Below are positions 1-8,674 of a stretch of DNA of 64,000 bases, piece by piece. Position 1 is the first letter of the stretch, and each line of letters begins with the position of its first letter. Made by a program: the position numbers and the translations under genes. The notes beneath the pieces are model-generated. The model saw only the letters and a list, made by a program, of their open reading frames with translations. It made no database searches and was not told the origin of the DNA. Source of the DNA: Methylomonas sp. 11b (GTDB taxonomy: Bacteria > Pseudomonadota > Gammaproteobacteria > Methylococcales > Methylomonadaceae); assembly GCF_000515215.1 (NCBI RefSeq), contig NZ_KI911557.1:2785741-2849740 (forward strand), in the 5' to 3' direction.

Positions 1-114
1 GATCCAGGCATGCTCGATGAAATCATTCGGCAAATGCAACTGGCCGAGGCCGCCAGCGCCGAGGTGATGCAATATATCGATGCGATGGTGGAAGAAAGAC
101 ACAAAAACGTATAG
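1..114 (+). CDS. 3' end of an unidentified protein (truncated by window start)
   Basis: Frame 1 is open from the first base and ends at a TAG at 112-114, giving at least 37 residues with an acidic, helical C-terminus (ends EERHKNV). Codon use is ordinary. The fragment is too short for family assignment; a start at the internal ATG (10) is also possible. It is transcribed towards the convergent RlpA gene. Confidence 0.4.
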   Translation, partial: DPGMLDEIIRQMQLAEAASAEVMQYIDAMVEERHKNV

Positions 115-349
115 CACTTAGCTGAACGAAATCGTCGCGCAAGTAGCTTCGGCGCCAAGCGCAGGCTGGAGCTTAGGGGCTAGAATGGATTCTCTGTGGT
201 CTAACGGCTCCTAACTTCGCAAAAATGACGAATCTTGGGAATTTAATGGCCGGGTCAATAACAATTGGTAACCTCTAATCCCCGTCCGGGAAAGAGTCGC
301 TGGGCTCCTTGCTGAATAGTTACACATTCTGCAACGGGCTTGAACCAAA

Positions 350-865
350 CTAACTTCCCAAATATTCCACCGTCACTTCCGCCAATCCGCGCATGCCGAT
401 CTGTTCCGCCGCGCCCTGGGACAGATCGATAAGTCGATTAGCTTTGAAAGGCCCCCTGTCGTTAATCACCACATCCACGTAACGGCCGTTACGCAGATTG
501 GTCACCCGAACTTTAGAGGGAATCGGCAGCGTTTTATGCGCCGCCGTCATACCCCGCGGATCGAAGCGGTCGCCGTTGGCAGTAAAATTACCGGATTCTG
601 CGCCATACCAGGAAGCCAAGCCCTGCGCCTTGTAACCCAACGCGCTTTGCATGGGTGAATAAGTTTTACCTTTAACTTTGTAAGATTTAGTGTAAGTGGT
701 CTTGGTAGTACCGGGCAGCATCGCTTGATCATCATTGCGTTGCAGCGTTGGAATACCGGAACAAGCACTAAGCAGACTAAGAAACATCAGCGGCATAACC
801 GCGCGCCATCGCCGCACGTTGAGGCTAAATCGGCTTGAAAAAACCGATACCGTATCTAAAAACAT
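350..865 (-). CDS. rlpA: RlpA-family septal ring lytic transglycosylase lipoprotein
   Basis: RlpA proteins are outer-membrane lipoproteins with a double-psi beta-barrel that cleave denuded peptidoglycan glycan strands at division sites. The 171-residue protein shows a hydrophobic segment ending in a lipobox (LSAC), then the DPBB core: GLASWYG, a TANGDRFD loop, the MTAAHKTLP segment, VRVTNLRNGR, and NDRGPF near the catalytic region, ending with VEYLGS. There is no C-terminal SPOR domain, so it is a short form. The ATG at 865 is preferred over the ATG at 910 because GGAG lies 8 bases upstream. The N-terminus before the hydrophobic stretch is long (about 20 residues), so a start nearer the signal segment is possible. 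Family assignment is firm; enzymatic activity is inferred. Confidence 0.9.
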   Translation of the reverse strand: MFLDTVSVFSSRFSLNVRRWRAVMPLMFLSLLSACSGIPTLQRNDDQAMLPGTTKTTYTKSYKVKGKTYSPMQSALGYKAQGLASWYGAESGNFTANGDRFDPRGMTAAHKTLPIPSKVRVTNLRNGRYVDVVINDRGPFKANRLIDLSQGAAEQIGMRGLAEVTVEYLGS

Positions 866-968
866 AACTGTTTCTCCGCGAGGAAGACTGCTTAAACAAG
901 CAGCCTTCAATGGATTGACTTGAAAAATTCAGAAGAGATTGCCGAGCAGGTTTGTCTTGACGGATTGC

Positions 969-1364
969 TCAGTTAACTACTCGATGGCCGCGTTGGCGTA
1001 AGCAGTTGTTGTAGGCGTTTTTATAGCGGTCTTCGGATTGAATACCTTGTTTGGATGCCCCGCCGATACCGCCGGCAGCCGCACCGATAGCCGCACCTTT
1101 TCCAGGGCTGCCGAGCACAGCACCCAAAGCGGCGCCACCGGCCGCGCCAATCAGACCGCCAACGCCGGCGCCTATTGCGGTTTCCTTCGCGGTGCCCCCG
1201 GACGCTTGCGACGCCAATTGCTGGCACTCATGCATATCCTGATTCAAGCGATAAGAGTTCTGGTTATTGTAAGTGTCGACGGTTGGCGTCCAACCGGTTT
1301 GCGAAGCGCAAGCCGATAACAACAGACAAGCAGCAGTGACTGAACAGACTGTGAGCTTCTTCAT
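969..1364 (-). CDS. Glycine-zipper outer-membrane lipoprotein
   Basis: A 131-residue lipoprotein: Lys-rich start, hydrophobic segment and lipobox (LLSAC) are clear, so it should be lipidated at Cys19. The middle is a long Gly/Ala zipper (GAGVGGLIGAAGG... GAAIGAAAGG), the type that inserts hairpins into membranes, followed by a basic tail with a conserved-looking NNCLRQRGH. Its ATG overlaps the stop of the upstream gene by one base (TAATG), so the two are co-transcribed and probably translationally coupled. Related proteins are annotated as glycine zipper or YMGG-like family; no specific function is known. Together with RlpA it marks an envelope-protein neighbourhood. Confidence 0.8.
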   Translation of the reverse strand: MKKLTVCSVTAACLLLSACASQTGWTPTVDTYNNQNSYRLNQDMHECQQLASQASGGTAKETAIGAGVGGLIGAAGGAALGAVLGSPGKGAAIGAAAGGIGGASKQGIQSEDRYKNAYNNCLRQRGHRVVN

Positions 1365-1750
1365 TATCTATTCATCCCATTGCCAATCCACGAACCGGCC
1401 GCAGCACCGATACCGGCCGCCAATGGGTCGCCCCGACCCATTTCATAACCCATAGCACTGCCCACCAAACCGCCAACCAAGCCCTGCGGAGAACGCTGGT
1501 CGTAACCACCATATCTGACGGGCGGGGGTGGCGGTGGCGCGTAATAGCGCTGTTGCATGGGCACGTATTCTACTACTCGCTCGGGCACGTACACGCGCTC
1601 CACCGGGTAAGCCGGATAATACTCGCGGCCGTAGCCGTGCCCATGATGATGATGGTGCCGATGATGGCGATGCTCGCCCCAATCGTCGTCGGCCAAAGCC
1701 ATTGACGAAAACAACAAACCGATCAACATGATATTTGTCATTCTGAACAT
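1364..1750 (-). CDS. His-rich exported protein with glycine-zipper 2TM domain
   Basis: A 128-residue secreted protein: a signal peptide ending near MALADD, a run dominated by His (HRHHRHHHHHGHG), a Tyr/Pro/Val-rich linker with PPPPPP, and a C-terminal glycine-zipper hairpin (GLVGGLVGSAMG and GIGAAAGSWIG). AAGGAG six bases before the ATG decides the start. The His cluster could bind metal ions, but this is inference. It is the first gene of a two-gene unit; its stop overlaps the next start. Confidence 0.75.
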   Translation of the reverse strand: MFRMTNIMLIGLLFSSMALADDDWGEHRHHRHHHHHGHGYGREYYPAYPVERVYVPERVVEYVPMQQRYYAPPPPPPVRYGGYDQRSPQGLVGGLVGSAMGYEMGRGDPLAAGIGAAAGSWIGNGMNR

Positions 1751-2251
1751 ATACGACTCCTTGTTGGGAAATTATTCAGTTGCGGCAAATTCTAGGGAGG
1801 CTGGCTTAAAACAGAATTAAGGGCAGATTATGATCGGATTAAGAATATCGCCGCGCCGACTATTAAACCGGCCCGCAAATATTGTCGCTCCCTCGTAGGC
1901 GGGAGCCCAGTTGTCACGGTGGATTCCCGCTTCCGCGGGAAAGACGGTACCAGGAAATTTTAGGGCTTGGTTAACAGTCAGCTAAGCAAGGAAATCAGTA
2001 ACAACCCGGACATAATATTGACTGACCTCGATGCCATGATTCGCAATTAACCGGGACGGACCATATCAGCATACAGTCGCGCTGGGTTGCAAAACAGTTA
2101 GATCTGTTTTTTTAGCATGCATTCGAAGTTGAAAGGTTTGCTGGTCGTTCAGGCGGTTTCAGGGCCGCTGTTCTCAATCTCCTGTCGCTTCAGCAAGAAG
2201 ATATTTGGTATTTGAAAGGAGATATTGGGTTTCTCGTTAGAACAGGGAAGC
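1751..2251. other. Intergenic region with a REP-like palindrome
   Basis: About 500 bases between convergent-side gene ends hold no convincing coding sequence. The only structured part is the paired hairpin at 1888-1941 described separately. The rest has AT-rich and mixed sequence with no recognisable promoter or terminator. Confidence 0.5.
1888..1950. repeat. REP-like double-hairpin repeat
   Basis: Two small inverted repeats lie in tandem: CTCCC/GGGAG at 1888-1892 and 1901-1905, then TTCCCGC/GCGGGAA at 1924-1930 and 1935-1941 with a 4-base TTCC loop, followed by GACGG. This arrangement of short GC-rich hairpins resembles the dispersed extragenic palindromes of many proteobacteria. A genome-wide copy count would confirm it. 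Confidence 0.45.
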
Positions 2252-2872
2252 CTAATCCTCTGAAACCACCATCTTCCGGAATCCAAACCACTCATCCAAA
2301 ACCTGGTGCACATCGTCAATCCCGACTTTGTTCAAAGCCGAAAACAACTGCAAGGTCACCACAATATCCGCCTGACTCAAATCCCGTTGCACCTGTAGTA
2401 AAGTCGTCTTGGCCGCACCGTATTTCAGTTTGTCGGACTTGGTCAACAGGATGTGCAAGGGCAGTTTACGGTGCTCGCACCACTCGACCATTTGCCAGTC
2501 GAAGTCGGTGAGCGGGTGACGGATGTCCATGACCTGGACGATGCCGCACAGAGCTTGGCGGTCGTGCAAGTAGCTTTCCATCATGTGCCGCCACTCTTTT
2601 TTGATGGCTTCCGGGACTTTGGCGTAGCCGTAACCGGGTAGATCGACCAGTTTGCGCTTCGCGTCGATTTCAAAAAAATTCAGCAATTGCGTGCGCCCGG
2701 GGGTTTTACTGACGCGTGCCAGGGCGTTTTGTTGTACGAGGGTATTGATCGCACTGGATTTACCGGCGTTGGAACGGCCGGCGAAAGCGATCTCCATGCC
2801 TTGGTCGGGCGGTGCGTCCTTCAGTTTGGGGGCGCTGTTGATGAACTTGGCCTGGTGGTAGATGGGATTCAT
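2252..2872 (-). CDS. engB: Ribosome biogenesis GTPase EngB/YsxC (YihA)
   Basis: EngB is an essential TrmE-Era-EngA-EngB-type GTPase that assists 50S subunit assembly. All G motifs are visible in order: P-loop GRSNAGKSS (G1, around residue 31), the G2 Thr in the TPGRTQ segment, DLPGYGYAKV (G3), TKSDKL (G4) and a G5-like FSAL. Length of 206 residues is normal for the family. The ATG at 2872 is chosen over the GTG at 2875, which would add one residue. It is divergent from the cytochrome c4 gene, an arrangement seen in other gammaproteobacteria. Confidence 0.95.
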   Translation of the reverse strand: MNPIYHQAKFINSAPKLKDAPPDQGMEIAFAGRSNAGKSSAINTLVQQNALARVSKTPGRTQLLNFFEIDAKRKLVDLPGYGYAKVPEAIKKEWRHMMESYLHDRQALCGIVQVMDIRHPLTDFDWQMVEWCEHRKLPLHILLTKSDKLKYGAAKTTLLQVQRDLSQADIVVTLQLFSALNKVGIDDVHQVLDEWFGFRKMVVSED

Positions 2873-2982
2873 CACAGTCTCGCTTAGTGTTTATAAATCG
2901 GTTAGAATCCGGGCATTATAACGTCCGGCGGCTGACATCAGCTTGCTTAATGTCGATCAACCTTCCTGAGCAGGGGCCCATA

Positions 2983-3666
2983 ATGATAAAAAAATTGCTG
3001 ACTGTTTCCATCTCTTTGTTGTTGGCAACCGCCGCCGGCCATGTAAACGCGCAAGGTAATGCCAGCGCCAGCGCCGGAAAAACCAAAGCCGCCAGTTGCG
3101 CGGGCTGCCATGGCGAAGACGGTAACAGCACGATGCCGGCGTTTCCGAAATTAGCGGGACAGCACCAAACTTATTTGGTTAAACAATTACAAGCGTTCAA
3201 GAGTGGCGCGCGCTTGGCGCCTATGATGGCACCATTGGCGGCGGGCCTTGATGATCAGACAATTCAGGAACTTGCCAGTTATTATGCCGGCAACAAAATT
3301 TCCACCAATCCGGCGCCGAAACTGCCGCCGAGTGATGACGACGATGCGCCTGCTAAAACACCCGAGCAAGAAAAAGCCGCGCTGGACGCCTTAATTACGC
3401 AAGGTAGCGATTTATACCGTAACGGTAATATCAGCCGCGAAGTATCGGCGTGCGTGGCATGCCACGGCCCTTATGCGGAAGGCAATAAGCCGGCCTCGTT
3501 CCCGTCCTTGCATTCTCAGCATGCTGATTATCTGATTAAAAGTCTGACTGATTTCAAAACCGGCGCGCGCAGCAATAATCGGGAAAACATGATGCACATG
3601 ATCGCCACCAAAATGACTGACGAGGATATTAAAGCGGTTGCTTACTACATCTCCACGATGAAATAA
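2983..3666 (+). CDS. Cytochrome c4, periplasmic dihaem electron carrier
   Basis: Cytochrome c4 carries electrons in the periplasm to terminal oxidases. The protein has a signal peptide (MIKKLLT... ending HVNA) and two cytochrome c domains with haem-binding motifs CAGCH (about residue 39) and CVACH (about residue 157). Each is followed by a likely axial Met segment (LAPMMAPL; ENMMHMIA). The pattern FPKLAGQH in domain 1 and FPSLHSQHADY in domain 2 is typical of c4. The open frame extends upstream to 2887, but the signal peptide places the start at the ATG at 2983, giving 227 residues. Confidence 0.9.
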   Translation: MIKKLLTVSISLLLATAAGHVNAQGNASASAGKTKAASCAGCHGEDGNSTMPAFPKLAGQHQTYLVKQLQAFKSGARLAPMMAPLAAGLDDQTIQELASYYAGNKISTNPAPKLPPSDDDDAPAKTPEQEKAALDALITQGSDLYRNGNISREVSACVACHGPYAEGNKPASFPSLHSQHADYLIKSLTDFKTGARSNNRENMMHMIATKMTDEDIKAVAYYISTMK

Positions 3667-4040
3667 GCATTCGTTGTCCGGCGGAGCCGCTGCTCTGCCG
3701 GATTTGATCCAGTCCTTAATTCACAAGGATTAAACTCTCTTCCTCATTCATGTCGCAATCTACCGTCCTCGCACTGAATACCGCTATCCCTGACGGCTGG
3801 AGCGTAACTAGCCTACCCTTGAAAATTGGGTAAGGTCAGTCTTCGCAGGGGTTTATTGCCGATAGATTGTGGGATTGTCATTTGCTTGAAAGATGCGGTA
3901 TGACTGCGTGAGAGCTTGACGAAGCGTGGATATGACAAGTCCTTGGCTTGATGGTTGCGCTCGGTTTGTTGTCAAATTGTTTGCGCATTTTAGCGTGAAC
4001 ATGGTTTTTTATCGGGAATACATTATTACGGAGAACGTTG
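3667..4040. other. Intergenic region between cytochrome c4 and dsbA-like genes
   Basis: About 370 bases with no gene of normal size. A 27-codon frame at 3750-3833 encodes AIPDGWSVTSL, which faintly recalls the start of type I restriction specificity domains, but it lacks a close ribosome-binding site and stops at once. The remaining DNA presumably carries the dsbA-like gene promoter; none is obvious. Confidence 0.4.
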
Positions 4041-4646
4041 ATGTTAAAAATAATCGCATTATTGGGACTGTTGAGCTTTTCTTCTCTGGCAAATGCTGAA
4101 GGCGGTTACGAAGCCATAACGCCGGCGCAGCCGGTACAAAATCCGGACAAGATCGAAGTGATAGAATTTTTTTGGTACGGCTGTCCACATTGTTATAGCC
4201 TGGAGCCGGCCATGGTGGAATGGCTGAAAACCAAGCCGGCCCATGTTGAGTTTATCCGTCAACCGGCGGTATTCAGCGATCTGTGGGGCAAGCATGCCAA
4301 GGCTTATTTTACTGCCGAAGCGTTGGGCGTTTTGGATAAAGTCCATGCCGATCTGTTCGATGCGATTCAAAACAAGAAGCAAAAATTAGTCAGCGAAGAC
4401 GAACTCGCGAAGTTTTTTGCCGATCATGGGGTTAAGGACGAGGAGTTTCGTAGCGCTTTTAACTCATTTTTAGTCGATGCCAAATTGCGTCAGGCCGAGT
4501 CTACCGGTCCGCGTTATGGTATTAGCGGTGTACCTGCGTTGATCGTCAACGGTAAATACAAAGTCACTGCGCAGTCCGCCAAATCCCAAGCCAATATGTT
4601 GACCGTTGTTAATCAATTGATAGCACAAGAAAGTCAGAAAAAATAA
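4041..4646 (+). CDS. dsbA: DsbA-family thiol:disulfide interchange protein
   Basis: A periplasmic thioredoxin-fold oxidase that inserts disulfide bonds into exported proteins. It has a signal peptide (MLKIIALLG... LANAEGG), the active site CPHC at residues 48-51 inside FFWYGCPHCYSLEP, the helical insertion expected of DsbA, and the cis-Pro loop GVPALIVNG near the C-terminus. The CPHC dipeptide and 201-residue length match DsbA rather than DsbC/G. The ATG at 4041 has GGAG seven bases upstream, preferred over TTG at 4038. It stands alone with about 125 bases before the next gene. Confidence 0.92.
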   Translation: MLKIIALLGLLSFSSLANAEGGYEAITPAQPVQNPDKIEVIEFFWYGCPHCYSLEPAMVEWLKTKPAHVEFIRQPAVFSDLWGKHAKAYFTAEALGVLDKVHADLFDAIQNKKQKLVSEDELAKFFADHGVKDEEFRSAFNSFLVDAKLRQAESTGPRYGISGVPALIVNGKYKVTAQSAKSQANMLTVVNQLIAQESQKK

Positions 4647-4771
4647 ACGGCCAACTAACGAATTGCCGCACAAGGACGTGAGGGGCGAATGCTGATTGTA
4701 GGATATTCTTCACAAATTCAACGATAGTCTATAATCAAGCGACTAAGAATTTCAGAATTAGGGCACGTTTC

Positions 4772-6298
4772 ATGGTTTTTTTTAAAAACAAGGATGAGGG
4801 TCCGGACAGGTGGAAGGAAAAATACCTCAAGCTGTTGGACGACCAGGAACACACTGAAAAACAATACAAAGCCAACGAAGAGTTGTTGTGCAAAACCATC
4901 GTCCGTTTTGCGCTGGCCGTTAAAGGCCTGAACCGGCAACTCGACCCTCACTTAAACCGTATTCGCAATTTATTAAAAAGCGGCCTGCAAAGTCAGCAAT
5001 TGCAGAAAGAGCTATCGGCATTTTCCAACGCGCTGATAATGCTGGAAGAATCGCCTGAGCCTACCCTCATGGACGCTTCATTGCTGTTCGAGTTTCTTGG
5101 CAAGCAATATCCCCGACACTTGGATCAGCTCGATGAGATTCGCGAAAAATACGAAAACCGCCTCTTCAGTAACAATCAGGCCTTTTATCTGGCCCTGTTG
5201 GAGCTTATAGAAGACAACAAGCCGCCTGCCAACATTGACTTGGCCTTGGAACTGACCGGGGCAGATGCTAAAGCTATCAATATTCAACTGGTCCGCTTGT
5301 TGGACAATGCTGAAATTCCGTTGGTGTTTGCCGAAGATGCCGAAAAGATCAAAAACCGGCTGCATGCTGATCAAGCCTTAGGGCCTATTTTTGACGATAC
5401 GGTTGCCTTGCTGTTGGCGGTAAAAAAACATTTGGAATCGGAACAGCAGGAGATGGCGGCATTTTTGTCGAAATTGACCGAGCAATTAACCGAGTTAGGT
5501 GTAAAAGCGACCGGCGTTAACGCCGCAAACGAAATAAGAGTTAAGAAGCGTAATCTGCTGGATCAGGCCGTATCCGAGCAAATCATGGAGCTACGCGAAA
5601 AGTCGGAGAACGCGACGCAGCTTGAGCCGCTGAAACAAATTGTCAGTAGTCGATTAACCACTATCACGCAACAAATTCAAGCGCACAATCTTCAGGAACA
5701 ACAGGAACGGGATAAGGCCCAGCGCGAAATGCAGATCTTGTCGCAAAGGCTGCGGGAAATGGAGTCCGAGTCTTCTGATTTGCGCTCGAAGCTGGATCTT
5801 GCTCAACATCGCGCAACCCGCGATCCGTTGACTAATCTGCCGAATCGGTTGGCATTCGAGGATCGTTTGGCGGATGAGATGGCGCGTTGCCGACGGCATA
5901 AATTGCCGATGACGCTGATGGTTTGGGATGTGGATTTGTTCAAGAACATCAACGACACTTACGGACATAAGTGCGGGGATAAGGCCCTGATTGTTATTGC
6001 CGAATTATTATTCAAACACTGCCGGGAAACCGATTTTGTAGCCCGTTTCGGCGGCGAGGAGTTTGTGATGATATTGCCCGGCGCAGATGCCAAATCCGCC
6101 TTAGTGATAGCGGAAAAACTTCGAAAAACCGTGGAAAAAAGTAGTTTCAATGCGAATGGCAACAAAGTGTCTATTACCTTATCGTGCGGAATTAGCCAGT
6201 TTATCGATGGAGATAATAATGAATCGATTTTCAACAGAGCCGATTCAGGCTTGTACCGCGCCAAACAAACCGGCCGTAACCGCTGTGTTGTCGTGTAA
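4772..6298 (+). CDS. GGDEF diguanylate cyclase with long helical N-terminal region
   Basis: Makes c-di-GMP from two GTP. Residues about 345-508 form a GGDEF domain with DPLTNLPNR, the DVDLFKNINDTYGHKCGD segment and an intact active-site GGEEF (about residue 427). The product-inhibition I-site RETD lies five residues before it. The first 340 residues are charged and helical with no membrane segment, ending in a coiled coil that leads into the cyclase. This suggests a cytosolic enzyme activated through helical dimerisation. No EAL domain is present. The next gene, 15 bases downstream, is a clear paralogue, so the pair arose by tandem duplication and is probably one operon. Confidence 0.9.
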   Translation: MVFFKNKDEGPDRWKEKYLKLLDDQEHTEKQYKANEELLCKTIVRFALAVKGLNRQLDPHLNRIRNLLKSGLQSQQLQKELSAFSNALIMLEESPEPTLMDASLLFEFLGKQYPRHLDQLDEIREKYENRLFSNNQAFYLALLELIEDNKPPANIDLALELTGADAKAINIQLVRLLDNAEIPLVFAEDAEKIKNRLHADQALGPIFDDTVALLLAVKKHLESEQQEMAAFLSKLTEQLTELGVKATGVNAANEIRVKKRNLLDQAVSEQIMELREKSENATQLEPLKQIVSSRLTTITQQIQAHNLQEQQERDKAQREMQILSQRLREMESESSDLRSKLDLAQHRATRDPLTNLPNRLAFEDRLADEMARCRRHKLPMTLMVWDVDLFKNINDTYGHKCGDKALIVIAELLFKHCRETDFVARFGGEEFVMILPGADAKSALVIAEKLRKTVEKSSFNANGNKVSITLSCGISQFIDGDNNESIFNRADSGLYRAKQTGRNRCVVV

Positions 6299-6313
6299 CC
6301 AAGTCGGATAGAC

Positions 6314-7624
6314 ATGGCGACTGCTACCCCTTACTCCGCTCCGCTCGATAACGAAAAGTTTTTATACAAGCTGGTCATCCAGCTGTTGATTTTTTGCCAA
6401 GGCAGCCACAAGTTGCTGGAGCCGCATCTGCTTGCGATAGGCGCCAAATTGCGGAGCGGTGCGAACTCCCATGAACTACTGTCCGAATTGCAAGCTGTAT
6501 CTAAAACTTTGTTACACATTTCCAAGCAAGCCAAGCAGGATGTTAGCGCGGGGGAAGACGATGGTCCTGCGTTGCAAAACAACTATTTGCTGGAGCGTTT
6601 GGATGAACTGCTCAGCGATGCCGAGGTTCCCTTGCGTTTTCAGCAACAGACCTCGCTGTTAAAGCAACGGGTCAGGGCTAATCTCAGTGAGGATTCGTAT
6701 AAGAAAGTCATCGACTCGGCGATTACCTTGCTGCTGAATATCAAAGATTACAGCGCATCCGAGCAGAAAGGCATCGATGTGTTTCTAGGCGATTTGAGCG
6801 AGAAGCTGGACGAGCTCGGACAAGACGTAGAAACAGCTGGGCAAGCTAATCGAGCATTGATTGATGATCGCGAGATTATGAATACAGAAATTCATAGGCA
6901 AGTGGGCAGTCTAAAGGACTCAACACAAGCTGCCGATGAACTTGATATGTTAAAGAACCAGACAGCCGAGCATCTTGATCGGTTATTGGAGCGGTTACTT
7001 GAGCATAAACAAATAGAAGATGAAAGGCAGCGGGATGCGCAAGAAAAAATTGAGTTAATGACGCAAAAATTGCAGGAGTTGGAAACCGAGACCGAGACCC
7101 TGCGCGTTAAACTCAAGATAGAGCACGACAAAGCCCTAAACGACTCCTTGACCGGCTTGCCGAATCGCTTGGCATACAACAATCGCGCGGAAATGGAATT
7201 GAAGCGTTGGAAGCGTTATAAAGCGCCGCTAGCGCTGATCATTTGGGATATTGATTTTTTCAAGCAAATCAATGATACCTACGGCCACAAGTCCGGCGAT
7301 AAAACCCTGGCTTTGGTTGCGCAATTATTACTGAATAACTGTCGGGAAACAGACTTCGTGGCTCGCTACGGCGGCGAAGAGTTTGTCATGCTGATGCCGA
7401 ATACTAATGCGTTTCAGGCGCTGGAAATGGCGGAAAACACCCGCAAGATGATTCAGAGTTGCGGATTTAATTCTAACGGCGAAAATGTCAATCTAACCCT
7501 GAGTTGCGGTATCAGTGAGTTTAATGAGGGCGATATGCATGACGATGTGTTCGTGCGGGCCGACCAGGCGCTCTATCAGTCAAAACAAGGCGGGCGTAAT
7601 CGCTGTACGGTGTTCGAGCCATAG
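6314..7624 (+). CDS. GGDEF diguanylate cyclase, tandem paralogue
   Basis: A 436-residue paralogue of the preceding cyclase. The C-terminal GGDEF domain (about 275-436) has DSLTGLPNR, DIDFFKQINDTYGHKSGD, the I-site RETD and the active GGEEF (about residue 352), so it should be catalytically competent and feedback-inhibited. The N-terminal helical region is shorter than its neighbour's by roughly 70 residues but keeps motifs in the same order (a QLLIFCQGSHKLLEPHL segment against KGLNRQLDPHLN). No transmembrane segment. It starts 15 bases after the upstream stop, consistent with co-transcription. Confidence 0.9.
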   Translation: MATATPYSAPLDNEKFLYKLVIQLLIFCQGSHKLLEPHLLAIGAKLRSGANSHELLSELQAVSKTLLHISKQAKQDVSAGEDDGPALQNNYLLERLDELLSDAEVPLRFQQQTSLLKQRVRANLSEDSYKKVIDSAITLLLNIKDYSASEQKGIDVFLGDLSEKLDELGQDVETAGQANRALIDDREIMNTEIHRQVGSLKDSTQAADELDMLKNQTAEHLDRLLERLLEHKQIEDERQRDAQEKIELMTQKLQELETETETLRVKLKIEHDKALNDSLTGLPNRLAYNNRAEMELKRWKRYKAPLALIIWDIDFFKQINDTYGHKSGDKTLALVAQLLLNNCRETDFVARYGGEEFVMLMPNTNAFQALEMAENTRKMIQSCGFNSNGENVNLTLSCGISEFNEGDMHDDVFVRADQALYQSKQGGRNRCTVFEP

Positions 7625-7750
7625 TCTTTACTGACGCCCACTTTTTGGCGGTTCGTTTAGACTCTCAGACTATCTAGCGCGAAAAGTTAGTTTTTTAGCG
7701 CCGCCCCTACAAAATCGCTCCCCACACCTGAACAATTTGTTCGCTTACTT

Positions 7751-8437
7751 TCAGCCAAACAGAAATGGGTAACGAACCGATCTGAACGGTGTATTGGCAG
7801 TCAGGCAGCGATCAAATATGCCGATTGCCTCATCGCAGGAGATGATTTCCTGCTGACTGTCCAGGATATAGTGGGCTAAATTAAGGATACATTTCCAATG
7901 GCGGCGATTGTCGATAAAGCGATAAGCCTGGAGCAACAATTCCTGCATTTTCTCTTCGCGCTGGGTTTTTGACGCGATAAAGTGATCCAGGTAGCTGAGC
8001 GCCTTTTCCAAATCACTGTAGCCGCCGTAGTTATGTAAAGCATTGAAACTTATTAGATTAATATTAAAAACTTCGTCGTCGCGAATGGACACGTATTTTG
8101 CTTCAGCCAACGGCCCAACCAATAAGTTGACTACATCCGCTTCGTAAGCGCGTTGGCAGGCGTGCTGCTGATTGTCGTCAGATAAGTCGTTAAAGCTTTC
8201 CACGACGGCAATCGGCAAGTTTTGGATTAAGTTGCCGTCTACGACTTTCGCAAAAAAATCGTCGTAAGCGTTAACTGGCCGTTTGACATGTATTTCGAAA
8301 AATACCGGAGGTAATTGTTTTTGGCGATTGCCAAGATGGATAGCCGCAGCATGTCCGGCTTCATGAAAAGCTGTGCGCCAATTTAGTTCGTTAGGATGCA
8401 CGAAAGTTGACGTAGTCGAGTAGTAGTTTCGTTCCAT
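7751..8437 (-). CDS. Unrecognised protein with HExxH (HEAGH) metalloprotease-like motif
   Basis: A 228-residue soluble protein with FHEAGHAAAIHLG near residue 25, the zinc-binding HExxH signature with the alanine-rich helix found in M41 (FtsH-like) and related peptidases. No AAA domain is attached. A candidate third ligand would be an acidic residue about 80-100 residues on (a NLLVGPLAEAKY segment resembles the M41 LxGRxAE region with its Glu). The remainder is helical. GAGG nine bases upstream supports the ATG at 8437 over the one at 8452. A strong intrinsic terminator sits just upstream of the ribosome-binding site, so the gene may have a regulated leader. Proteolytic activity is not established. 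Confidence 0.6.
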   Translation of the reverse strand: MERNYYSTTSTFVHPNELNWRTAFHEAGHAAAIHLGNRQKQLPPVFFEIHVKRPVNAYDDFFAKVVDGNLIQNLPIAVVESFNDLSDDNQQHACQRAYEADVVNLLVGPLAEAKYVSIRDDEVFNINLISFNALHNYGGYSDLEKALSYLDHFIASKTQREEKMQELLLQAYRFIDNRRHWKCILNLAHYILDSQQEIISCDEAIGIFDRCLTANTPFRSVRYPFLFG

Positions 8438-8454
8438 AGACAGCGACCTCATCC

Positions 8455-8484
8455 AGAAAAAAGATGCGGCCCAGAGGCCGCATT
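8455..8484 (-). terminator. Intrinsic terminator or attenuator upstream of the HExxH gene
   Basis: Read on the minus strand: a perfect 8-bp stem ATGCGGCC/GGCCGCAT with a 4-base loop, followed by a T-run (TTTTTTC). It ends only a few bases before the GATGAGG ribosome-binding region of the gene starting at 8437. A separate terminator already closes the gene upstream, so this one could end a short transcript from the 8485-8634 interval or act as an attenuator. Confidence 0.7.
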
Positions 8485-8633
8485 GAGGAAGGATATTAAA
8501 ACTCTTTACCCTTTAGGAGAGGGAGCGCATACATAAGAGTTGCATACAGTTTAATGGCGGATGTGTGTTTTGAAAATGTGACAAATTGACGCGCGGCAAA
8601 CTGTCACTCGATATTGGATGCGATTTGTTCGGG

Positions 8634-8664
8634 AAAAAACGGGTATTACGGCGTAATACCCGTT
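8634..8664 (-). terminator. Intrinsic terminator of the GH17 gene
   Basis: Immediately after the stop at 8675 (minus strand) is a perfect 12-bp stem, AACGGGTATTAC/GTAATACCCGTT with a 3-base loop, running into TTTTTT. This is a textbook factor-independent terminator for the membrane glucanase-like gene. Confidence 0.88.
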
Positions 8665-8674
8665 AACGGAAAAC

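Noticed and set aside
1038..1319. Plus-strand frames opposite the glycine-zipper genes
   Set aside because: Shadows of GC-rich Gly/Ala codons; the minus-strand frame has a lipoprotein signal and a coupled start.
3750..3833. 27-codon frame resembling the start of a type I restriction specificity domain (AIPDGWSVTSL)
   Set aside because: Too short, no ribosome-binding site near, no other restriction gene nearby; the likeness is probably chance.
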